Assembly: GCF_030867095.1 (NCBI RefSeq)
Contig: NC_081827.1
Coordinates: 48,086,001 to 48,150,000 of the forward strand
Length of the DNA: 64,000 bases
DNA from: Alligator mississippiensis
Lineage: Eukaryota > Chordata > Crocodylia > Alligatoridae
Direction of reading: 5' to 3'
The notes beneath the pieces are model-generated. The model was not told the origin of the DNA, searched no databases, and worked only from the letters and a program-made list of their open reading frames with translations. This document shows, piece after piece, positions 1-13,989 of this stretch. Position 1 is the first letter of the stretch. Each line of letters begins with the position of its first letter. The translations under genes were made by a program, and so were the position numbers.

Positions 1-1204
1 TATCACCTGGACAAGGGAGAAGAGATTGATGTCATATATCTTGACTTCAAAAAAGCCTTCAATCTGGTTTCCCATGATCACCTCTTGGAGAAACTGGCCA
101 ATTGTCGCCTTGGGTCCTCCACGATCCACTGGCTGGAAAATTGGCTCTGGGGTCAGACCCAGAGGGTAGTAATTGATGGAAGTCACTCATCATGGTGTCC
201 TGTGACCAGTGGGGTCCCCCAAGGCTCTGTCCTTGGACCCATACTGTTCAACATCTTCATTAATGATGTGGACAGTGGAGTCAGAAGCGGACTGGCCAAG
301 TTTGCTGATGACACCAAACTTTGGGGCAAAGCATCCACACCAGAAGACAGGCGGGTGACCCAGACTGACCTGGACAGGCTCAGCAAGTGGGCGGACGAGA
401 ATCTGATGGTATTCAACACCGATAAATGCAAGGTTCTCCACCTTGGGAAGAAAAACCCACAGCATCCTTATAGGCTCGGCAGTGCTATGTTGGCTAGCAC
501 TAAGGAAGAAAGAGACTTGGGGGTCATCATTGACCACAAGATGAACATGAGCCTGCAATGCGATGCTGCGGCTAGTAAAGTGACCAAAACTCTGGCTTGC
601 ATCCATAGATGCTTCTCAAGCAAATCCCGGGACATCATTCTCCCCCTGTACTCGGCCTTAGTGAGGCCGCAGCTGGAGTACTGCGTCCAGTTTTGGGCTC
701 CACAATTCAAAAAGGATGTGGAGAAGCTTGAGAGAGTCCAGAGAAGAGCCACGTGCATGATCAGAGGTTAGGGAAGCAGACCCTACGATGACAGGCTGAG
801 AGCCCTGGGGCTCTTTAGCCTGGAAAAGCGCAGGCTCAGGGGTGATCTGATGGCCACCTATAAGTTTATCAGGGGTGACCACCAGTATCTGGGGGAACGT
901 TTGATCACCAGAGCTCCCCAAGGGATGACGACTAGGTCGAGTGGTCATAAACTACTACAAGACCATTTCAGGCTGGACATAAGGAAGAATTTCTTTACTG
1001 TCCGAGCCCCCAAGGTCTGGAACAGCCTGCCACCGGAGGTGGTTCAAGCGCCTTCATTGAACACGTTCAAGAGCAAACTGGATGCTTATCTTGCTGGGAT
1101 CCTATGCCCCCAGCTGACTTCCTGCCCTTTGGGCGGGGGGCTGGACTCAATGATCTTCTGAGGTCCCTTCCAGCCCTAATGTCTATGAAATCTATGTCTA
1201 TGAA
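1..1204 (+). mobile_element. CR1 LINE, reverse transcriptase and 3' end, nearly intact
   Basis: One reading frame is open from base 1 to 1161 except for a single TAG at 769-771. It encodes the second half of a CR1 reverse transcriptase: a KKAF motif near base 50, the PQGSVLGP block near 220-245, FADDTKLWG as the catalytic FADD box near 300-325, and the C-terminal RRLRGDL and FFTVR blocks. The element ends with TCTATGAAA-type short repeats at about 1180-1204, the usual CR1 tail. It is cut at its 5' side by the window edge. Of the five large CR1 copies here it is the least damaged, so it is probably the youngest. It would act by target-primed reverse transcription if complete; this piece cannot be judged autonomous. 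Confidence 0.93.
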
Positions 1205-1560
1205 ATTATTCAATGAGCTTTTGTTCAAGCACCTCTGCTGCCATTTTTAAGTGTGGAAATGCTGATACATGAGACAGGAGGCTGCTGGAGCACAGCAATT
1301 GCCAAGCTCTAGCAGACTCAATTGAGTCTGCTCCAATGGGTTGGAATTCCTGTGTCAGAGCAGCCTCCACACTCGTGTATAGGTGAAAATGCACATTAGC
1401 CTGGCTTAATGCTCATCAACTAAATGTATGCTTTTTAAGAGACACTTAGTACGCATTAGCCTATTTTAATGCACATTAAGTAAAAAGCACATTTTTACAT
1501 GACACTTTAATGTGCATTAAAATAGGCTAATGTGCATTAAAGCACACTTGTAGGTCCACC
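1205..1560. mobile_element. Palindromic MITE-like DNA element
   Basis: This stretch is rich in inverted copies of GCACATTA and TTAATGTGC, notably around 1390-1410 against 1505-1548. The inner part (about 1310-1340) has a palindrome around CTCAATTGAG that also occurs at about 38135-38155, so both belong to one repeat family. No coding frame is present. The terminal structure fits a non-autonomous DNA transposon; superfamily is not determined. Confidence 0.5.
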
Positions 1561-1712
1561 CAATTATTTGCTGTCTGGTTTCTTGCGCTTTTTTACTGAT
1601 GCAGCTAGTACTGGCATTGTCATAGAAAGGAGAGCAGATTATTGAACCACTCCATTTGGCTAGGTCTGTGCTCATCCATTTCACTGCTCCTGCTGCCAAA
1701 ATGAACTTAGAG

Positions 1713-2003
1713 CAGTGGTTTTAAACTATAGGCACCCCTTGGAAAAAGCCATCTCTTTGTTTTTTATTCTTTTTTTGACTACAGAAAAATAAGAGAGCAA
1801 TTATTCTGTTGCAAAGAACTCAGAAAGGCTATAATGGAGCAGAATGCTTTTGACACTAATGATTACCATTTTAAATCTGTGGGTTTATCATGCGAATTAT
1901 GCTTGGACATGCAACAGTGCTAACATTGCATGGCGCCCCATGCACCCTTGCAAGGATCCCAAAACACCCCAGGGTACTGGAATACCTTGGTTGAGAATCA
2001 CCA
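1713..2003. mobile_element. hAT-like non-autonomous element
   Basis: It starts CAGTGGTTTTAAAC and ends GGTTGAGAATCACCA, matching the terminal pattern of the other two short hAT-like elements at 7127-7366 and 7396-7683. The inner CACCCC and GCGCCCC blocks near both ends also agree with that family. No convincing 8-bp target duplication remains, so it is an old copy. Confidence 0.55.
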
Positions 2004-2755
2004 ATGTGTACTTTGACATTTTGGACATTGTCTTCTAAATATATTTTGTAACATGTGATTCATGCAAGGATCTCTAAGATGAAAATTAGGTTGATTGTGA
2101 GCAGATAGTTTGCATTTACTCCTTCATAAAGAGATATTCAGATATGTTTTGAGTATGATACTGAATTTCACGTTCCACCTTCTATAACATTCCCTACTAT
2201 CAGGAGAACATTTTGCAAGAGCCTATTGGCAGATGCCACTGCTTGGCAATAGCAACCCTAATCATTGGCTACATGTGGTTATTGCCAAGAAATGACTGAT
2301 GCAATGAAATGTTGAATCTTTGCAATTTTTTGCTAAAATAATAATTTTTATTTATTTAAACTCTGAGCAATTACCTGTGTAACCCTTCTGCCAGATGCTG
2401 CTTGGCACTAAACATTCTGGTAATAGTTTAAATATTACCCGCTTGATCCCTACCCATAAAACTTACAGGTATACAGAATGAGCAAAACAAGTAAAAAGTT
2501 AAGCAAACAGGTCCTTATTAAGAGAAAAGTAAAAACTTAAGACAGTAGAACAAATTTGAAGAAACTGATTAGACCAAGAACAGATAAGGAAACTCCGAAG
2601 TTTCATTAGAAACAGTCCTGACCAGGCTTTTTCCAAACAACTAGGAGTGGCCTATGGGGTAGCTAGCCACTACACTCCTCCCTTTGTAATACTGAATTCA
2701 CAGATCATAGCTGTAGTTCAAGAAATCTCAGTTTCAAAGCACGTTGGTCTCTTGT
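2004..2755. other. Non-coding stretch, no recognised feature
   Basis: AT-rich intergenic or intronic sequence. I see no exon-like open segment with splice borders and no clear transposon ends. Confidence 0.5.
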
Positions 2756-2757
2756 AC

Positions 2758-3232
2758 TTATGAACTGCATCCAGATGTGCAGACATGTGCGGTTTATGGC
2801 ACCACAAACCTCTTTGCAACACCACAAACCACACTCCCAAAAAAGTTAACATGTGCCCCATGCTGCCAATTTGCAGTGCAAGGGCAAAAACTGTTACTGG
2901 GCTTTCCTAGTAGCAAAAAAAATGGCCAAGAAAAAATGTAGCACAGGTACGCTACAGTAGGTTGTGCTAGAACAAGCAGAGGCTCTTTACTCCAGGGAGA
3001 TGCTCTGACTGCTGGGAAGAGCATCTCTGCTATGTCATTTGTACCCCAGCTGCTCCAGTATGCTGGGAGATGGGCAGAGTGGAGAAGGGGCAGTTTGCCT
3101 GAAGCAAGACAATTTGTCTGTCACCGAAGTGCACATGCAGGGGCATACACAGCAGCACAAATGTGTGCTGCTACTATTTGTGCTGTTGCAAGTGCATGCC
3201 CCTGTACATCTGGATGCAGCTATGGAGTACGC
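2758..3232. mobile_element. Inverted-repeat DNA element
   Basis: The left end carries CTGCATCCAGATGTGCAG and the right end its inverse (ACATCTGGATGCAGC near 3208-3223). A central hairpin pairs about 3133-3165 with 3172-3200 around GCACAAAT and ATTTGTGC. Overlapping short frames on both strands are consequences of the palindrome, not genes. Confidence 0.5.
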
Positions 3233-5260
3233 AGTTTCCAGGGGTTCCACCACCTATCCCAGCTGAAGCAATGACTGTGGGGTTGAGAAGCCTACCCATG
3301 GAGGTTAGCTCTTCTGTCACTCCCCAAACGTCTCTGATACCACTCTGATCTCTGCTTGCTGCTCTTCATTATTGCTTCATCACCGCGCTGCCACTGCAGT
3401 CATCCCAGCTTCTCTTTACCACTAATCATTGTTCTCAGTCTTTATGCCAGTCACAGATTTTTCCCCAAAATTAAAAGCACATTTTAAAGTAATACAGCTC
3501 TTTAGAGAAATGCAAGGCAACTTCACAGCAGCCTCCAGAATTAGAGGAGAATCAACACTTTATAGGACCCAAACTGAATCTTTTCCTGGATGAGAATATT
3601 TATTTTCTCTTTCCCTAGGGAAAGAGCACTGAGATACTAGGATTTATCTGGGTGTTTGCCACAGCAGGGAGAGAAGAATAGATGGAGTCTCTCCCCTTCT
3701 TCTTTCTGACTTTGTGCTGGGCTTCTTGACTAAATATAGACATTTGGAAGGTTAAATTGGGTTAAAAATTGCCTCCCAATTTAAACTTAGTTTGTCTCGG
3801 TGCTGACCTTACACTTATAGACCCAGTCTCAGTGACTAGAAGTAAGTCTAAACCTGTAACTGAACAGAAGTTCTAAGCACACAAACTGGTCTAAAAATTG
3901 CAGAACATGCTTTAAGATAAACCTGAATCTATGTAGAGTATAAGCTGTATTAACTGGCTTTCTACTATCTGGAATACTCTATTTCCAGCTGGCTGGCCAG
4001 ATGGGGCGGGGAAGAAACTTGCACACAGTGGCCACTGCTGCCACCCAGTACCCTGTGCTGTCACCACTCCACATGTGGAGGAATAAGCCTCCTTCTGCCC
4101 GCCTCTCTCCAGCATCTGGTGGAGGGGGCTTATTCGGCTGCTTGCCCTGAGCATGGACTGAGTGGCAGCTGCAACAGTCAGGGTAGGCAGACCTCACTGT
4201 GGTGCCCTGGGTGCCTAAAGGGGAATAGCCCCACTCCCTGCCCCCTGCCTAAGGGGCCCTGCCAGAATTTGGCCCCATCCCCCTGCCTGGCTGCTGGAAT
4301 GGCGAGGGGGGAGTGACCATAACAGGGACAGCAGGAATGGCTAAAATGTTGCATGGTATTCTGCAAATGCAGTGGATTTTTATAATATTTCAGTCCCACA
4401 TAGATTTTCTTTGGACCTAGTAAATTGCAGTGCAGGGTTTGTGTCTGTGCTTCCCCACCCCAGTCTATGAAATTGTTTTCCACGCTGTTTTCTACCCTCT
4501 CCTGAACTGGTTACTCCATATACCATGTGGCCTCTATTGCTCCATGCTCACAGAGAGCAGATGTCACCTCTACATTTAAACTTTTTTTAGCATATCCAGC
4601 AGGGAAATAAAAAGATTAAATGAATCTGAGATGTAGAGTGTGATATAGTAGAGCTCTTCCACTCCAGGCCTACTGCCTTATCTTCAGTTCCTGAATAAAT
4701 ATGCCTACTTGCCTCTGGAGGTATCATCCCCATGGAGAATAGTAATGCATGCCTAGCATTTTACAAGAGCAAGAGACATCCTCTAAGGATAGGACTGCTC
4801 CTTCAGAAGTACAAATCTGCTCACTAGTCTGGTCTCACCAGTTCTCTTTATTAGGCTTTCCACCCACAAACACAGTAGCTTTTTGTTAGTGTTACACATA
4901 CAGCAAACCAAACTACCAGAGCAGCATTAAGCTCCAAAGCCTACTAGCTTCAAAATTCTGCCCCATGGGAAGCCCTGCCCCCCTTATTAAACATGCAGAG
5001 CATGCAGAAGTAACGTAAGCAAACCACCAGAGTACAGTACTAGATGGCCTTTGATGCTTTATACATGCATGTGTTATAAAGAATGAAAGAAAGCTTCATA
5101 ATACTTTTTTTTCTCCCAAAATGGAGAAGAGTCTGGAGATGGTATCTCAGAAATATAGGGATGAAAAACAGCCTCTCTTTCTGAAACCATGGAAACTGAA
5201 CAATGAACAAATCAGTGCATTTTACTTGTCTTGCTTTCCAAGGTCTGAACATGTAAAAAT
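3233..5260. other. Non-coding stretch with old DNA-transposon debris
   Basis: No supported gene. The part at about 3845-3960 resembles the left portion of the element at 45136-46022 (shared blocks CTGTAACTGAACAGA and GATAAACCTG), so a related transposon relic lies here, followed by a GC-rich part at 3990-4320. The rest is unannotated. Confidence 0.4.
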
Positions 5261-5755
5261 AGGTCTGAAAGGAGCAACAGGGGGTCATTTAGTTCAACCA
5301 CCTGCTCAGGGCACGACCATCCCTTACAAAACCATCCCAGTCAAGCATTTATCTAACTTGCTCTTAAAAATTTTCCAAGGATAGAAATCCCACAGTGTTT
5401 CTGGGTTGCCTGTTCCAGTGCTTCACCACCTTCATAGTCAGAAAGTTCTAATATCCAGCTAAATAACCCCTGCTGCATTTTGAGACCATTGTCCTTGTCC
5501 CATCTCCTACAGCCACAGAGGACAGTTTATCTCCATCCTTTTTATAAAACATTTCAGGTTTGGATGTTAACAAATCCCCACTCAGTATTCTCTTCTCCAA
5601 ATTAAATAATCCTAGCTCTTTTGGCCTTTCCTTTTAAGTTGTGTTTCCCAGCCTCTAAAAATTTTTCTTGCTTTCCACTGGACTCTTTGTAATCTATCAA
5701 CTTCTATACCCTCAAGGCTACTGTGCCACTAATAATGGTTCAGTGTCTGGTGAAC
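5260..5755 (-). mobile_element. CR1 LINE 3' fragment, reverse orientation
   Basis: Begins with GGTCATTTAGTTCAACC, the reverse complement of the CR1 3' region common in sauropsids, followed by typical downstream blocks such as CCACAGTGTTTCTGGGTTGCC and CTCAGTATTCTCTTCTCC. No coding part remains. Strand is inferred from that motif. Confidence 0.7.
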
Positions 5756-6298
5756 TCCAAGAATTCAGAGAAAGGGCATGAAGGATTAGGGGTTAGGGGC
5801 ATTATAGAGACATAAAGAATGAAAGGGTGACAAGGGAATAGAGAGGATTCCTCAAAAAGAAGGCCAACAGCTTCAAATTTGTGGAAGGGAGGCTGACTTG
5901 AACTGAGGAGCTGGCCATAGTCAAGAAAATGGTAAGAATTGAAATACAAATGAACACCCAGTTCCTGCCTACTGCCATGGCACTCTAAATTGCAAAGAGC
6001 TTGAGGTCATTGTCTAGGCCTTGTGCTCTCTTAAGCCTACAGATTTTCAAATTACATTTGTCTCCCCATCTGCTTTGGGCCAACCTCTGTCCACAGCCTT
6101 CACTGCCTTGTTGTGGTTTCCATTTTCTGTTTACACTTTTCAGAAAAATTAGGAAATGGTTTATTGTCTTCCATCATGCAGTTATCTGACAAACTTAAAA
6201 GTGGTCAAATAAACCAAAAAGATAGAACAATATAAACCCTTGGAAAGCATGTGGTTTGTATGGGTGTATATTGTTATTAAACTAGAAATCATGCATAA

Positions 6299-6695
6299 CT
6301 AGGGAGACCATACATCCCAGTTTGGCTGGGACAGTCCCAGATTCTGTAGGCCAGTTCCAGCCAATTGGTCAAAAGTCCCAGGCTTGAGTACAGCAGGGAG
6401 GTGGAGCTGCATGGTGTGCCAGGCAGGTGGGTGGGTGAGCTGGCACCACTGCAGCTGTATGGAAGCATGGTGGGCAGATGTAATGGTCACCCTAAGATGG
6501 AGTATCGATCTTCCTACATTCCTTGCTTCCAAACAGCAGCAGTGGTGCCTGGACACCCACCTGCCTGGTATACCATGCTGTTCCACCTGCCTTCCGGACT
6601 CTGGCCCAGGACTTTTGGCCAACTGGCCAGGACCAGTCTACTGAATCCGGGACTGCCCTGGCCAAACCAGAACATATGGTCACCCTTTGCGTAGC
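6299..6695. mobile_element. Fold-back DNA element with long inverted arms
   Basis: The left end (AGGGAGACCATACATCCC) and right end (inverse of AAAGGGTGACCATATG) are inverted copies. The pairing continues inward through CAGTTTGGCTGGGACAGTCCC and the GTGGGTGG/CCACCTGCC blocks, so the arms cover almost the whole element. Overlapping frames on both strands come from this symmetry. A weak 8-bp target match (GCATAACT against GCGTAGCA) is not decisive. Confidence 0.65.
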
Positions 6696-7126
6696 AGAGT
6701 CCCTGCAGGCCAAAGAACGTGAGAAGATCAGTTTGTGTCTACCATGCAGAAACCTGCACCTGATTAATACTTAAAACACACAAACATTCATGCTTCCAGA
6801 AGCAGAATGTTGTAGCCAGCATCCCAAAAGCGCCAGATCAAACCCTTTCCTCAAAATAGGTGCACAAGGCCTCTGGGGCAAGGTGCCTCTGACTTATCAT
6901 TTGGGAATGGATGGCTTGCAAGCTGCCATTGTCTCTGTCTCTGTCTGCCAGCCTTCAGCAAGCTAGCTGTCATCAACATTGTATAAAATACAACATCCAG
7001 TTAAAAGCCAAAGTAAGAAACTGCTTGGGTACTCCACATCATAGACCAGGCACCCACCAGTTAGGTTCTCATCTCCAAAGGTATACTTTGCTGTCACCCT
7101 GCAGCTGCTTTGGGCAATAGTTAATA

Positions 7127-7366
7127 CAGTGATTCTCCACCAGAGTACTGTGACTCTAGTTAGGTGTGCAAAAATGATTCACAAAATAAACCCAGATACT
7201 TCAAATAGCATTAAAAATATATTGACCTGATGTGATATTTCTCAGTTCTTAACAACACAAATGCTCTGTTATTTTTCTATAGTCCAAAATGAGTAAAAAC
7301 AAAAATCTGGTATTTTTTTGAGTCTAGCAAGGGGTGCTTTGAGCATTAAAGGGTTGAGAACCACTA
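7127..7366. mobile_element. hAT-like non-autonomous element
   Basis: Starts CAGTGATTCTCCACC and ends GGTTGAGAACCACTA. Flanking octamers AGTTAATA (7119-7126) and AGGTAACA (7367-7374) agree at six of eight bases, consistent with an aged 8-bp hAT target duplication. Confidence 0.65.
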
Positions 7367-7395
7367 AGGTAACAGTTCTTTTCTGTGATCTAGAT

Positions 7396-7683
7396 CAGCA
7401 GTTCTCAACCTTTTTTTTGTATCGGGACCCACTTGTAAACATCAATTGCCAGTCCCAGCCCCGTGTCCATCACTCCCAACTGGTCCCCTGCCCCTACGCC
7501 CTAACCCCTCAGTGTGTGGGGCAGGGGGTGGGTGTGTGGAGGTCATGGGGGACCCCAAGCAACCCCTTTGCAGGCGAGAACTTCCCCTTAAAGGACAACT
7601 CAATTTTTAATGTTTGTTCATGACCCTTTCTTATGTTCTCATGACCTACTGTTGGGTCGTGACCCCTGGGTTGAGAAATGCTG
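7396..7683. mobile_element. hAT non-autonomous element with perfect 8-bp target duplication
   Basis: Termini are CAGCAGTTCTCAACC and GGTTGAGAAATGCTG. Both flanks carry ATCTAGAT (7388-7395 and 7684-7691), an exact 8-bp duplication as hAT transposases make. The 288-bp body has no transposase and was moved by an enzyme supplied elsewhere. Confidence 0.85.
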
Positions 7684-7691
7684 ATCTAGAT

Positions 7692-9951
<2,260 letters not shown>

Positions 9952-10937
9952 GTAACTGTTTACTTTCAGAAAAACAGAATAAATTTTACCTTCAAGTTTG
10001 GAAAGGGTACATCCTTATACAAAAACACTGTTCTCATTTTGGGGTTTTTGAGAGTTTCCAAAGAGATTCTCTTTTAAAATTCCTTTTATTCAGAAACTTC
10101 ATGCTTGAATTATCATGGCTATAATTGTACTTTTTTAAAAAGATTACATTAGTGAAACAGCACCTGTGACAAGGAAGAATGGATGACTGAGAGACCCTCT
10201 GGACTTTTCATGAATCATACACAGCGTATCACACTATGTAGTGTGGTGGCCTTTTTAAAGAAATTGCCAACATCCTTTTTAAAGGCAACACTTGGCAGCA
10301 GTACTGTTGCTAGCAGTACCAGGAATCAGGAAAAAGAACTAAGGCCAGATTTACACTACAGAAGGCTTTCCTGGTATAGGTGTACTGGGGTACCATAACA
10401 AGTCCATGAGGAGTTTGTGGTGTTGACCTGGCCTAATAATAACTGAACCCTCTAAAGTGTTTTCATAGAGCTGTATCTCTGTATGTACATAGCCCCATAA
10501 ATTTGTGAGCTCTGCTCCAGATGCTTAAAGCTTCAGGATCCTGGATTATATCAGCAGTTCCAGACTTCATAAGCAGAGTTCTGGAATTAGGAATTGAATT
10601 AACTAAAGGAGATTATAGACTGTCATCAGCAGTCACTCACCAATTCTGATTTGCAAAGAAATCAGAGTAAATGATACATAATTAATCAAGGAACTTTCCC
10701 CCATCTTATAGCTACAAGGACTCATCCCTACCCCTGCACTATAGTAGAAATTCTTTGGAGAACTTTCACAAACCCTAGTGGTTTACCAGCCACTGTGGGG
10801 AAGACACCCTAGTAAAACTATGGAGTGAGCCTCTCACCTACAAGAATGGGGATAGTGGGGGGAGTAAGTGGATGTTATCTCCTGTTTAAAAAATGCTATC
10901 ATTGTATTTAGTAGAGAGGTGGTAGCCTATCAACTGA
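9952..10937. other. Intronic stretch, no recognised feature
   Basis: Intron between the ankyrin exon and the Helitron-like segment. No exon or element ends were recognised. Confidence 0.45.
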
Positions 10938-11075
10938 ATCTATAATAATAATAGGCTTAGTCTGCCTGTCTGAAGCACTCTGATTGGTTGTCTTGGCAGG
11001 CAATCACAATGCTTACTGAAACAACCAATCAGATTACTCTGGACAGAAAGAATAAGAGTGTTATTATTATAGATC
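10938..11075. repeat. Imperfect palindrome, terminal part of Helitron-like element
   Basis: TCTATAATAATAATAGGC at the left pairs with GTTATTATTATAGATC at the right, and inner arms CTCTGATTGGTTG and CAACCAATCAGA also pair. The order TATAATA, AGGCTTAGTCTGCCTGTCTG, CTCTGATTGG matches the start of the element at 58882, so both are ends of one family. Confidence 0.6.
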
Positions 11076-11940
11076 CTGAGGCATTTGAAACAGATATGCA
11101 GGCAAGTCAGAGCTAGAATGAAGCACCAAGGCCTCCTGCCATGGAGCAGGCAGGCTCTGCCAAAGAAGCGGGGGGAGTGGTGAAGGGCCCAATCCTTTTT
11201 TTTTTCCCCAGAGCCTGCCTACCTCTCCCATGCCTGGGGGGCAAGCACCAGCAGGCCTTGAGCTGTGGTGGGGCTTCCCTCTGTGGCAGCAGCACCCCCT
11301 GAGTGGGGAGCCAGCAGGTGGGTGCTGCCCAGGGGCACTGCCATTGCAGAGGGAAGCACAGGAATCCCCCACAGCTCAAGGGCTGCACAACCTGCCAGCT
11401 GCTCACTCCCTGGCTGTGAGAGACACAAACAGGCTCCAAGTGGGGGGGGAGGGGCGGAGATCAGGCCCCTCGCCACTTCCCCCCACCCCCCCCCCAGCAG
11501 AACTTGCTGTGTGAGCTGCCACCGGGTCATGCAGCTCCTGAGCTGTGGCGGGTCTAGAGCTTTCCTCGGTGGTGGTGGTGCCTTCCCTGGGGCTGCCCAG
11601 GTGGGGTGCTAGCTACACAGGTGCAGCCCCAGCTCACAGACAACACCCACGAGATCCAACAGTGACCAGAATGCTGGAAGCTCAGACATGCTCCCAGAAG
11701 CTCGGGCTTGATGGGCTTCCAACATCCATGCACTATCCCCACCACCTTCCTGCCACCTGGGACCACCCAGGAATGGGTGGGCTGCCCCAGGAAGGTGGCA
11801 AGAGGGTGGCTGGGTATGCTGGTGGCTGGAGAAGATGGTGCACAGGGCACTGTGGAAGCCCACCAAGCCGAAGCTTCCCTGAGCACGTGCAGTCTTCCAG
11901 TGCCCTGTACGCCATCCCCACTGCCTTCTCTAGATAGGGG
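11076..11940. repeat. GC-rich repeat body
   Basis: GC-rich, purine/pyrimidine-biased sequence that gives overlapping open frames on both strands without any domain. It resembles in style the body of the element at 58990-59880. I treat all frames in it as spurious. Confidence 0.5.
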
Positions 11941-12125
11941 CCTTGTATGCATGAGGAATATCACTGTAATTTGTTACATAGCAAACTAAGATAAATGGGA
12001 TGTGTTTTAGTTTGCTACATAAAAAAGTCATTTAAATCAAAATATACTGCTGAATATATAGTGTACACTGTTACCAAATGTAATCATAACATACTGCCAA
12101 ATGTGTACACTGTTACACAGTTAAA

Positions 12126-12332
12126 TTGTTTAAAAGGGCAATTAAACCACTAAAAGGGGCAATTTCCTCATGTGTACAAGGGACCTCTTATTCTATGCCT
12201 ATAAACAAGTCTCAAGGTCAGACTTTTGACAAAAAATATATTCATGAGCCTGTGCTTACTCATGGACAGCTTTATGTAACCTTTTTGAAGGTGAGAAGTT
12301 TTGATTCTGTTATTCAGTCAAAGGATAACTAA
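12126..12332 (+). pseudogene. Pif1/Helitron helicase C-terminal fragment
   Basis: The frame reads INKSQGQTFDK then HEPVLTHGQLYV and VRSFDS before a stop. This is the last conserved block of the SF1B helicase domain of Pif1 and of Helitron Rep-helicases (motif with INKSQGQT, then the GQLYVALSRV-type motif VI). Just upstream a KGQFP block, expected shortly before this motif, lies in another frame, so at least one frameshift is present. The arginine-containing SRV of motif VI reads LKV here. It is a dead relic, about 60 residues of an enzyme that would normally exceed 1000. A host PIF1 retrocopy is less likely because Helitron-like repeats lie directly upstream. Confidence 0.75.
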
Positions 12333-13509
12333 AAATACTGTATTTAAAGGAATACTTTTGCAATAAAAAATTGATCGCAAATGTTTTGCAGGTTTCAGCT
12401 ATTTTGAAAATAAAAAATGAAGTAAACTGTGAGCATGAGAATATATGCAGCAGTTTGCAGTCCAGTAATATTGTGTAGACCTTTGTCAAAGTTAATGCTA
12501 GATGACTGGAACAGGTGAAGGAAGATTGATGTCTAGAGAATCAAAATATATAATGGCTGGAGTCTTGCTGGTTTCTGATCTCATTATAACCTAATGTAAC
12601 ATTGAAATTGAGGTTTTGAATCTTGTGTGTTATAAGAGCATCCAGACATGTGAAATATGGCATTTTCCTTCTCTCTTTTTGCTCTAGTTTGAATAAGATT
12701 TTAGTGATTAACTATCATGTTACAACTGTGCACTGACAACTCTCTAATTTTCAGTGAAAAATATTAGTACCTACCACTTTTGTATTGTTGTCAGTCTCAT
12801 CAAAATTACATGGATTAAGATGGTATTAAAAACTGAATCCATTTATCACTTTCTACTCTACTCTCCTGGTCAAAATAAAACATTTTGCATCAGTATGGGG
12901 AAGTTTGTGCTACTGTGGCTTGTGTTATATCTGTTATGGTTTATGCTGCATATAGAGGGTTCATGGGACAATGTGAAAATTGCCTGACATGTAAAGTAGA
13001 CAGCTAATCTAACTCAGCTGTTTTGTTAGCAATCCTGAAATGGACTGGTACCTGTCTATTGCAAGGCTGCTAGTAAAGGCAAGAGGCTCTGAGTAAGAAT
13101 ATAAACCTAATCTTAATGAGATGGGAACAGCTAGTGTGTCAAGCATTAATGAAGTGGAAAAAGGCTGAGAGCAGGCTGTTCTGCAAGAAGTGACAGGCAT
13201 GTTTAAATCTCCTCAAGCACTACCTTTCCATATTGAAATCATTGGGATTTGGCAAATCACTAGTACCGTTTACACAGTTTAAATGGCTACCCGACTTATC
13301 CAAGAGCGTCTTGAGGAGCTTATATTGTATATGGGTATATTTATGGTTTTTAATGTGCAATATTATAGTAGCACATTTCATACAGCATTTCCTTTTTAAA
13401 TATCAACCTCTTCAAATATTATGCATATTGAACAATTTTTATTTTAAAATAGGTGGGTTGCTGTGTGTGATGAATCTATCCATAAAAACTCATTGATTTA
13501 TTTTCATAG
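12333..13509. other. Intronic stretch, no recognised feature
   Basis: AT-rich intron. No exon-like block with family similarity was found. Confidence 0.4.
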
Positions 13510-13603
13510 GATAGGTACACACCTCTTACCTCTTGCTATAACTGAAAATCATCAAGGGATGGTAGAGTTTATCTTCAAAAAGGAGCAAATGTACATGTTG
13601 AAG
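13510..13603 (+). pseudogene. ANKRD26: Second ankyrin-repeat exon, two frameshifts
   Basis: Acceptor TTTTCATAG precedes and donor GTAAGT follows. Pieces of an ankyrin repeat lie in three frames: DRYTPL, then LAITENHQGMVEF, then LQKGANVHVE. The consensus order (TPLLLAI..., MVEFLL, KKGANV) is clear, but the frame changes near 13528 and again near 13572. With the break at 9910 this makes at least three lesions in the ankyrin region. A normal ankyrin domain cannot be made from these exons. Confidence 0.75.
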
Positions 13604-13989
13604 GTAAGTCTAAGAGATACTGTACACACTCTTGTCCAGAACTGTATATACTACTTAAATGATACAACACCACTTGATCCTCTCCTGCAGCTGATCTTCC
13701 TAAAATGCAGCTCTGAAAAAGTGTCTTAAAACCTCCAAACCCCACCAAGAATCATTGTAATGTAGGAACTACATGTTCACACATGCTTTTATCTGATTCT
13801 GGCCACCTTATCATGCCTGAAGAGGTGGTATAGGGTGCAGACAGGAATGATAATTTTTTGCCTGATCTGGCCACAAAAAGCAGTTTATAGCTGTGACCAA
13901 ACACAAGTGCATGGCTGCAAACAGCTTCAATAATGGCCAATTGGGTAAAAATGTGATCCCTCATTGTTAAGAAAAGTTAAAAAAACAGA

